Shown piece by piece: positions 6,346 through 10,785 of a DNA stretch of 10,785 nt; position 1 is the stretch's first letter; each line of letters starts with the position of its first letter. The stretch is from contig DAOUPC010000069.1 in NCBI GenBank assembly GCA_030626365.1, forward strand, positions 1 to 10,785, written 5' to 3'. The DNA is from Paracoccaceae bacterium. Lineage in GTDB: Bacteria; Pseudomonadota; Alphaproteobacteria; Rhodobacterales; Rhodobacteraceae. The position numbers were made by a program, and so were the translations under genes. Below the pieces are notes generated by a model that saw only the letters and a program-made list of their open reading frames with translations, was not told the DNA's origin and made no database searches.

Positions 6346-7487
6346 TTGATCCGCATCCTTTCAGGATTGAATGTCATTTCGATATCACGCCACTGGCCGT
6401 ATTTTTCGGCCGGCAGATCAAAGCCCTTGGAACCGCAGCGGATAATCGCCCGCCGTGCGGCCTCGAATGCCTGTTTTGCCGCCGCTTCAGGCCCGCCGGA
6501 ACTGGACAGCAACCGTATTGACCCGGTCTCTGGCTTGCCGTCTTGCGTCATTGAAACGCCAACCACGACCGTTGTCTGCAAGGCCGCAGATGACAGCGAT
6601 CCTACGTTCCAGCACTTTGACACCGCCACCCTAAGGCCATCCTTTTCCCCGCCGGTCAATGGTGGACCGGTTGGGGCGGGGGTGGCCGGGGATGTGGCGG
6701 GCGCACCCCCGGTCATTGCTTCGGCTAACGCATCGTTGACGGCTGTTCGCGGGGTCGTTGCGGGCGGGGTCGTTGCAGGCGGGGTCGTTGCAGGCGGGGC
6801 CACCGGGCGCGCCGGCGGACGAGGAGAGCGGACCGGCGCCAGGCTGGTCGGTTCTTCATTCGCTTCCGCTTCGGTCACGATCCGCTCAGAGGCCTCTTCG
6901 GGGGCTGTGGCCTCGGCGGGGTCCTGCGGCGTCTCGGCCCCCTCGTCGGGGTTTACCGCCGGTGTTTCGACCTCTGCGGGGGCCACGTCGGGGGGCGGGG
7001 CCGCAACCGGCACCGGGGCCACCCGGTCAACCGGGCGCGGCTGTGGGCGCACTGTCGGGTTTTGCGGCAGGATCACCACCGCAGGTTGGGGCGGGGTCAG
7101 CACCGGGGCGGTATCGGTTGCCTCGGCCTCGGGGGCGGGCTGATCCGGGAGGGTCGCAGGTTCGCCATCCTGCGCCGGGCGGGTTGTCTGTTCGGGTATG
7201 GTTTGCGCTGGTGTGGGGTCGGAACTGGCCGTCAGGTCGGGCGTGCCTGTATCCTGATCAGGTTCGTTCATCGCAATGGGCTGTGCGGCAATATCGGGCG
7301 GTTGCCTGCTGGCGGTCATCGCCGCAAATTGTTCGGCGCTGATCATAGACACTTCATGCACCTCGAACGGCAATGGCTCGGACTGGAACGCGCCGCCAAA
7401 TATCGCCACGCCCACCAGAACCAGATGGGCCACCCCTGAGATTTTGGTACCGGTCTGCAACCCCGAGGCCTCACTGTTCCGCTTCAT
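6342..7487 (-). CDS. tolA: Cell envelope integrity protein TolA
   Basis: TolA links the TolQ-TolR motor to TolB and Pal across the periplasm. The product (381 aa from the ATG at 7487) has one N-terminal transmembrane segment (about 16-34) containing the Ser-x3-His pair (S17, H21), which in TolA/TonB proteins contacts the motor. A long Pro/Ala/Thr/Glu-rich spacer (about 55-285) replaces the Lys/Ala-rich helix of enterobacterial TolA. It includes three PATTP units (232-246) encoded by a 15-bp tandem repeat. The C-terminal domain (about 284-381) has two cysteines (292 and 351) that could form a disulfide. The frame can also start at GTG 7502, which adds five residues; I prefer the ATG, giving a 17-base overlap with tolR. 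The stop overlaps tolB. The divergent spacer makes this a call by position and ends rather than by overall similarity. Confidence 0.92.
   Translation of the reverse strand: MKRNSEASGLQTGTKISGVAHLVLVGVAIFGGAFQSEPLPFEVHEVSMISAEQFAAMTASRQPPDIAAQPIAMNEPDQDTGTPDLTASSDPTPAQTIPEQTTRPAQDGEPATLPDQPAPEAEATDTAPVLTPPQPAVVILPQNPTVRPQPRPVDRVAPVPVAAPPPDVAPAEVETPAVNPDEGAETPQDPAEATAPEEASERIVTEAEANEEPTSLAPVRSPRPPARPVAPPATTPPATTPPATTPRTAVNDALAEAMTGGAPATSPATPAPTGPPLTGGEKDGLRVAVSKCWNVGSLSSAALQTTVVVGVSMTQDGKPETGSIRLLSSSGGPEAAAKQAFEAARRAIIRCGSKGFDLPAEKYGQWRDIEMTFNPERMRIK
6751..6795. repeat. Three 15-bp tandem repeats inside tolA
   Basis: GGGGTCGTTGCGGGC is followed by two copies of GGGGTCGTTGCAGGC on the plus strand; the first copy differs at one base. 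The unit is five codons, so gain or loss of copies keeps the tolA frame. It encodes the PATTP units of the periplasmic spacer. Confidence 0.95.
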
Positions 7488-7947
7488 CCAGCGTCGGGCC
7501 ACCGATATCCGTCACCAGCCCGACATTGGAAAATCCACCTGCATTCAACGCACCCATGACCTGCATCACGTCCCGATAAGGCACCGACCCGTCCGCGCGC
7601 AAAAACACCCGGTCCGTTTCACGTTCCGCCGCAATCGCCCGCAGTTTGGCCACCAGTTGGTCGCGGGGCGTGGGCGTGGTCATGATCTGCACCTCGCCGC
7701 TGGCAGTGATTGTCACGCTTAGCGGTTCCTCAGAGTCGGACGCCAACGCCCCGGCGGCCGTCTTGGGCAGGTCCACCGGCACCCCCACCGTCATCAGCGG
7801 GGCCGCAACCATGAAGATGATCAGCAACACCAGCATCACGTCGACAAAAGGGGTGACGTTGATTTCTGCCATTGGCCGGGTCCGGTTACGCCCGCGCCTG
7901 CGCCGGCGCCCGCCGCCTGCCCCGGATTGCTGTACACCCGCGCCCAT
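7471..7947 (-). CDS. tolR: Tol-Pal system protein TolR (ExbD family)
   Basis: TolR is the inner-membrane protein that, with TolQ, forms the proton channel powering TolA. The 158-aa product begins with a Gly/Arg-rich cytoplasmic tail (five consecutive arginines at 14-18). Next is the family signature AEINVTPFVDVMLVLLIIFMV, where Asp36 in the single transmembrane segment corresponds to the proton-carrying aspartate of ExbD/TolR proteins. The rest is a periplasmic domain (about 60-150) ending in the usual ALNAGGFSNVGLVTD-like segment. It starts with ATG three bases after the tolQ stop, and its end overlaps tolA. Length and domain plan are normal. The basic N-terminus is longer than in Escherichia coli but similar tails occur in alphaproteobacteria. 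Confidence 0.97.
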   Translation of the reverse strand: MGAGVQQSGAGGGRRRRRGRNRTRPMAEINVTPFVDVMLVLLIIFMVAAPLMTVGVPVDLPKTAAGALASDSEEPLSVTITASGEVQIMTTPTPRDQLVAKLRAIAAERETDRVFLRADGSVPYRDVMQVMGALNAGGFSNVGLVTDIGGPTLDEAEQ

Positions 7948-7950
7948 GAC

Positions 7951-8646
7951 CTAGGCGTCCAGTTGACGCGACAGGATGGTGGCGAATTCATCCGCGAATG
8001 CCTCGTAGCCCGCGACGATCCGGTCACTGTCTGTGCTTAGCTTGTTATAAAAGATCACCGCCGGAATTGCCGCCAACAGACCCAGACCAGTGGCCAGCAG
8101 CGCCTCGGCGATGCCCGGTGCCACAACGGCAAGGTTGGTGTTTTGTTGTTCAGCAATCTCGATGAACGCGTTCATGATGCCCCAGACCGTCCCGAACAGC
8201 CCGACAAACGGCGCGGTTGATCCCACCGTGGCCAGCACCGTCAGCCCGCTTTGCAGGCCTTCGCTTTCCTTGGCGATGGCCACATCCATCGACCTGTCTA
8301 TGCGGGCCTGCGCCCCGGCGATCAGCCCGCCATCATCACGATGCGAGCGGCGCCATTCGGTCATGCCTGCCGCGAATATCCTTTGGGAACTGCCGGTTGG
8401 TTGCGCGCCGGTCTGTTCAAACAGCGTATCCAGCGGCTCTCCGGACCAGAAGACCGTGTCGAACGCGCCCGCCTCGCGCCGGGCGGCACGATAGGTGATC
8501 AGCTTTTGAAAGATGATCCCCCAGGCCCAGAACGATGCCATCGTCAGCATCAGTATTACCAGTTTTACGACCAGGGTCGCCCGCGCGAATAGGCCCCACA
8601 AAGAGAAATCAACCCCCTGCGCCAGCGCCAGTGTTTCTGCTTCCAT
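7951..8646 (-). CDS. tolQ: Tol-Pal system protein TolQ (MotA/TolQ/ExbB family)
   Basis: TolQ is the pentameric inner-membrane stator that surrounds TolR and converts proton flow into TolA movement. The 231-aa product has transmembrane segments near 22-45, 136-160 and 172-200, with a cytoplasmic domain between the first two. The conserved core LATVGSTAPFVGLFGTVWGI (138-157) and the PGIAEALLATGLGL segment (177-190) are both present. The frame is open further upstream to a GTG at 8697, but I chose the ATG at 8646 because family members begin MEAETLALAQ. In addition, the candidate promoter's -10 covers the GTG, so that start would probably fall outside the transcript. The gene follows ybgC after 102 bases and is three bases ahead of tolR. 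Confidence 0.97.
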   Translation of the reverse strand: MEAETLALAQGVDFSLWGLFARATLVVKLVILMLTMASFWAWGIIFQKLITYRAARREAGAFDTVFWSGEPLDTLFEQTGAQPTGSSQRIFAAGMTEWRRSHRDDGGLIAGAQARIDRSMDVAIAKESEGLQSGLTVLATVGSTAPFVGLFGTVWGIMNAFIEIAEQQNTNLAVVAPGIAEALLATGLGLLAAIPAVIFYNKLSTDSDRIVAGYEAFADEFATILSRQLDA

Positions 8647-8695
8647 GTATCTGCTCACTACCTGCGGCCGTATTGTTTCGGCCTTGATTGACGCC

Positions 8696-8725
8696 ACGCT
8701 AGCCCAGATCGCAGCGAAATGCCAA
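8696..8725 (-). promoter_or_regulatory. Candidate promoter for tolQRAB
   Basis: On the minus strand TTGGCA (8725-8720, five of six matches to the -35 consensus) is followed after 18 bases by TAGCGT (8701-8696). The latter is only three of six against TATAAT but resembles -10 elements I recall from Rhodobacterales. It sits in the 102-base ybgC-tolQ gap and predicts a start near 8689, about 40 bases before the tolQ ATG. Confidence 0.38.
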
Positions 8726-8748
8726 CAGATCAGGTGAAACCCGTGGGT

Positions 8749-9135
8749 TTATTCCTGCAATGCGCGAATCTCCGCTGGCAATCGGACCGGACGGCCCGCC
8801 GCATTCATGCACGCGGCGGTAACGCGGGCCCGGAAAATCACCGTATCACCCCGCCTCACGACCTGATCCATCACCAGCCGCGCGGTGGTGACAGCGGCCA
8901 TCGTGGTTTCCACCACCAGGTCATCCTCGAACTTTGAGGCAGACAGGTAATCGGCCTCGACCCGGCGCACCACCCAGACGATACCTTCGTCGCGCATGGC
9001 GTTCTGGTCGATGCCCAAGGTGCGCACCCAGTCGCTGCGCGCCCGTTCGATGAACCGCAGGTAATTGGCGTAATAAACCACCCCGCCCATGTCGGTGTCT
9101 TCATAGTAAACGCATATCGGAAAGGTATGGGTCAT
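8749..9135 (-). CDS. ybgC: Tol-Pal-associated acyl-CoA thioesterase YbgC
   Basis: YbgC is a small cytoplasmic hot-dog-fold thioesterase that hydrolyses acyl-CoA esters and is nearly always encoded next to tol-pal. Its role there is not settled; links to phospholipid metabolism have been proposed. The 128-aa product starts with the family signature YYEDTDMGGVVYYANYLRF (10-28). Asp15 is the probable catalytic aspartate, and the position often held by His in enterobacterial VVYHA is Tyr22 here, a substitution I recall as common in alphaproteobacteria. The segment FIERARSDW follows, and the full hot-dog domain length is present. The ATG at 9135 has GAGGG nine bases upstream. It is separated from the methyltransferase by 144 bases and from tolQ by 102 bases, so it may be transcribed apart from either. 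Confidence 0.95.
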   Translation of the reverse strand: MTHTFPICVYYEDTDMGGVVYYANYLRFIERARSDWVRTLGIDQNAMRDEGIVWVVRRVEADYLSASKFEDDLVVETTMAAVTTARLVMDQVVRRGDTVIFRARVTAACMNAAGRPVRLPAEIRALQE

Positions 9136-9193
9136 GGTTCAGCACCCTCAAAACCAGCAATGCACACTCAATCAGGTTCATGCGCGGGCGGCA

Positions 9194-9222
9194 AGCCCCC
9201 GCCGTGGGGCTGGCCGGGGGCT
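9194..9222. repeat. GC-rich inverted repeat between the methyltransferase gene and ybgC
   Basis: AGCCCCCG (9194-9201) and CGGGGGCT (9215-9222) form a perfect 8-bp stem around 13 bases. The plus strand continues as a G-rich run in which GGGGCTGGC-like units occur three times (about 9206-9236). No T-run follows on either strand, so it is not a canonical intrinsic terminator. It could fold in the RNA downstream of the methyltransferase gene and slow transcription. Confidence 0.5.
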
Positions 9223-9279
9223 GGCGGGGGGCTGGCACTTCTTCGAAATGCGCGGGTAGAGGGTGTTCAGGCGTCCTTT

Positions 9280-9903
9280 TTATCCCGATACCCGGAATAC
9301 GCTGACCTGAAATTTCTGTTGGTTGCCCTTGGGGGTCACATGGCTGAACCGCCGGGATTCCACCGCCTTGAAACAACCGGGCGCGTGGTGCTGCAACGCG
9401 GCCATCAGGGTGTCGGGCGTGTATCGCACCACCGGCAGGCCGGAACAGGATTCTGGCCCGTCCTCGGCAAACGTGGCAATAATCGCGTGGCCGCCGGGGG
9501 CCAATGCGCCCTGCATCGCCGCAATATAGCCGGCCCGGTCCGCATCCCCGGTCAGGAAATGAAACACCGCCCGGTCATGCCACACCGCACAGGCCCGTGT
9601 GGCGCGCCAGGTGGTAATATCCGCCGCAATCCAACGTATCCGCCCCGCGTCCGCCCCCAGACGGGCCCGCGCCACATCCAGCGCCGCCTGTGACAGATCC
9701 AGCACCGATATATCCGGGTATCCCCGCGCCAAAAGGTGATCGACCAGACGCGATGTTCCCGCGCCGATGTCAATCACCGCACCCTTTGGGCTGGCGTATG
9801 TGCCAATCAGGTCAAGGGACAGTTCTGGGCAGGCCTCGAACCAGGTCAGGTTCTCTTCGCTGCGGGCATCATATACCCCGTCCCAATGGTTCGTCCGCGA
9901 CAT
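9280..9903 (-). CDS. Class I SAM-dependent methyltransferase, substrate unknown
   Basis: The 207-aa product has the Rossmann-fold methyltransferase motifs: motif I VIDIGAGTSRLV (43-54) for SAM binding, VLDLS (67-71) with the acidic residue expected to hold the ribose hydroxyls, and AADITTW (93-99). It also has a WHDRAVFHFLT segment (108-118) followed by LAPGGHAIIATFAEDGP (134-150). The segment CSGLPVVRY (153-161) and the C-terminal HVTPKGNQQKF are features I recall from a widespread bacterial subgroup annotated only as class I methyltransferases. I cannot name the substrate. The ATG at 9903 lies three bases after the stop of the upstream 209-aa gene, so the two are almost certainly one transcript. 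No membrane segment or signal peptide is visible; it should be cytoplasmic. Confidence 0.9.
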   Translation of the reverse strand: MSRTNHWDGVYDARSEENLTWFEACPELSLDLIGTYASPKGAVIDIGAGTSRLVDHLLARGYPDISVLDLSQAALDVARARLGADAGRIRWIAADITTWRATRACAVWHDRAVFHFLTGDADRAGYIAAMQGALAPGGHAIIATFAEDGPESCSGLPVVRYTPDTLMAALQHHAPGCFKAVESRRFSHVTPKGNQQKFQVSVFRVSG

Positions 9904-9906
9904 GCC

Positions 9907-10536
9907 CTATACCTTTTGTTGCGCCTGCATCCGCGCAAACAGGCGCAGGCTGTGTCCCGCGTCGCGCGCCGTGACCGGCATCACCGGATCGTAAGCCGCC
10001 CGGATCAAATCGGCAATCTCGGGGCGCAATATGGTGGTTTCCTGGACCACCGCCAAAGGCGAACATTCCTGAAACGCGGCATCGGACCAGGCCAGCATGA
10101 TCTGCACCACCTGCCCCAGCGCCAGAACCTCGGCGGGTTGTTCGGCCATCTTTCCCTGCATCCGCAGAAACACGAATGCCGCCTGGATTGCCCCATGTTC
10201 GTCGAACCGAAAGGCCCGGTACTGGCTGGCCCCCACCTTTTCCAGCCGCGTCACCAGCGCCGCAAGATCGGGCACCAGACGACCCAGATCCGGCACATCC
10301 AGCAATTCGCCCCAGTCCCGGAAAAAGAACATCATGCAGTTACTGCCCAGTTCCGGGTCCACCTCGTCCATCGGGTGCCCGGCCAGCGTGGTGATCGCCT
10401 CGAATGCGCCCTTTACGACTGAAAGCGTCTCTTCCTGAACGCCGAACACCACGGGGGCAATCGGGCGTCCCCAGCGGGCAAAAACGTAATCGCCATTGGG
10501 CCTGGTGAACATTGTCTTGATCTCTTCAGGTGTCAC
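9907..10536 (-). CDS. Conserved hypothetical protein (209 aa)
   Basis: I do not recognise a named domain. The sequence reads as a real gene: it has typical codon use, ends three bases before the methyltransferase gene and has a good ribosome binding site. The N-terminus MTPEEIKTMFTRPNGDYVFA leads into RWGRPIAPVVFGV (21-33). A SNCMMFFFRDWGELL segment (65-79) and a C-terminal RPEIADLIRAAYDP (181-194) follow. No signal peptide or transmembrane segment is visible, so it is likely a soluble cytoplasmic protein. The frame is open to 10626, but I chose the GTG at 10536 because AGAAGG lies six bases upstream and the residues before it look non-coding. I recall similar unnamed proteins in Rhodobacterales, but that is memory, not a search. 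Confidence 0.82.
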   Translation of the reverse strand: MTPEEIKTMFTRPNGDYVFARWGRPIAPVVFGVQEETLSVVKGAFEAITTLAGHPMDEVDPELGSNCMMFFFRDWGELLDVPDLGRLVPDLAALVTRLEKVGASQYRAFRFDEHGAIQAAFVFLRMQGKMAEQPAEVLALGQVVQIMLAWSDAAFQECSPLAVVQETTILRPEIADLIRAAYDPVMPVTARDAGHSLRLFARMQAQQKV

Positions 10537-10658
10537 GAAAAGCCTTCTTTTGCTGAGTGGGAGTTCTGTTTGCCCCTTACAGGGTTTTGCCGCGCTTAAA
10601 CAGAAAACAACGCCGCTATTTTGCATCTATCCACGAATGGCCCGCCTTGCTGGCCCGC
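10537..10658. other. Intergenic gap without a clear promoter
   Basis: This 122-base stretch separates the regulator's stop codon from the 209-aa gene. Just after the stop the minus strand has GCGGGCCA twice, five bases apart, with only a weak 5-bp hairpin and no T-run, so I do not call a terminator. It is A/T-richer towards the 209-aa gene, as expected for a promoter region, but no pair of -35 and -10 elements is convincing. Confidence 0.5.
10543..10548 (-). promoter_or_regulatory. Ribosome binding site deciding the GTG start of the 209-aa gene
   Basis: AGAAGG on the minus strand lies six bases before the GTG at 10536-10534. This favours GTG over the upstream in-frame candidates up to 10626. 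Confidence 0.6.
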
Positions 10659-10785
10659 TTACTGGGCCGCCGTGCGTAAACTCGACATCAGCATATGGAA
10701 TTTCTCACCCTGAATCGCCACATGCCCGCGCAGCGTTCTTTCTGCCAACTCGCCATCCCCCGACCTTAGCGCGGCAACGATCGCT
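10659..10785 (-). CDS. Probable GntR-family (FCD domain) transcriptional regulator, C-terminal end
   Basis: A minus-strand frame enters from the right edge and gives 41 residues before a TAA at 10661-10659. The fragment contains AIVAALRSGDGELAERTLRGH followed by VAIQGEKFHMLMSSL. This is the pattern of the last helices of the FCD ligand-binding domain: an ALRxGD segment, acidic and alanine-rich turns, then a histidine that in full-length members helps bind metal or ligand. FCD proteins are one-component regulators, often repressors of organic-acid or sugar catabolism. Only the tail is present, so the DNA-binding domain and the true family cannot be checked. Confidence 0.6.
   Translation of the reverse strand, partial: AIVAALRSGDGELAERTLRGHVAIQGEKFHMLMSSLRTAAQ

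Noticed and set aside
6346..7143. 265-aa plus-strand frame opposite tolA
   Set aside because: It is low-complexity Gly/Ala/Ser/Thr sequence that mirrors the Pro/Ala/Glu codons of the TolA spacer, with no ribosome binding site or homology that I recognise.
9194..9222. Intrinsic terminator after the methyltransferase gene
   Set aside because: The stem is good but no T-run follows on the minus strand, so I list it only as an inverted repeat.
9101..9376. 91-aa minus-strand frame between the methyltransferase and ybgC
   Set aside because: It overlaps the ends of both genes out of frame. Its middle encodes a Pro/Ala-rich stretch from the GC-rich repeat, and there is no convincing start.
1..10785. 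Mobile element, CRISPR array, defence island or biosynthetic cluster
   Set aside because: I saw no transposase, integrase, terminal inverted repeats, spaced direct repeats, nuclease or toxin genes. Gene content and order are those of a conserved chromosomal region.

Overview
The window reads as a chromosomal, core-genome segment of a high-GC alphaproteobacterium, most likely in Rhodobacterales (Roseobacter/Rhodobacter group). The reasons are the gene order (ybgC-tolQ-tolR-tolA-tolB-pal-cpoB-tilS-ftsH), the protein sequences (for example the FtsH N-terminus and the TolQ N-terminus beginning MEAETLALAQ), and the codon bias. Every supported gene lies on the minus strand, so transcription runs from the right end of the window to the left. 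No RNA gene, insertion sequence, CRISPR array, prophage or attachment site is visible, and no gene-free stretch exceeds about 145 bases.

From right to left (5' to 3' on the coding strand): the C-terminal end of a probable GntR/FCD-type regulator (10659-10785). Next is a two-gene unit: an uncharacterised 209-aa protein with a GTG start (9907-10536) and a class I SAM-dependent methyltransferase of unknown substrate (9280-9903). The Tol-Pal cluster follows: ybgC, tolQ, tolR, tolA, tolB, pal and cpoB (9135 down to 3615), then tilS and ftsH (3618 down to 367). A strong intrinsic terminator (299-330) closes this run. Beyond it starts a MOSC-domain protein that leaves the window at its left edge (1-239).

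TolQ, TolR and TolA form the proton-motive-force-driven inner-membrane motor. TolB (periplasmic beta-propeller) and Pal (outer-membrane lipoprotein) connect it to the outer membrane and peptidoglycan, and CpoB is the periplasmic coordinator of envelope constriction and peptidoglycan synthesis. YbgC is a cytoplasmic acyl-CoA thioesterase that travels with the cluster. TilS (tRNA-Ile lysidine synthase) and FtsH (membrane AAA+ zinc protease) are essential housekeeping genes that follow the cluster in many alphaproteobacteria. Spacing is tight: stop/start overlaps at tolR/tolA, tolA/tolB and cpoB/tilS, and gaps of 3-4 bases at tolQ/tolR, pal/cpoB and the two-gene unit. Wider gaps of 75-102 bases precede tolQ, pal and ftsH, and each holds a candidate promoter.

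I found no previously undescribed system. The points most worth checking are the non-ATG starts (TTG for ftsH and tilS, GTG for the 209-aa protein, possibly TTG for the MOSC gene), the promoter in front of pal, the four-armed repeat at the ftsH terminator, the in-frame 15-bp tandem repeat in tolA, and the uncharacterised protein/methyltransferase pair.
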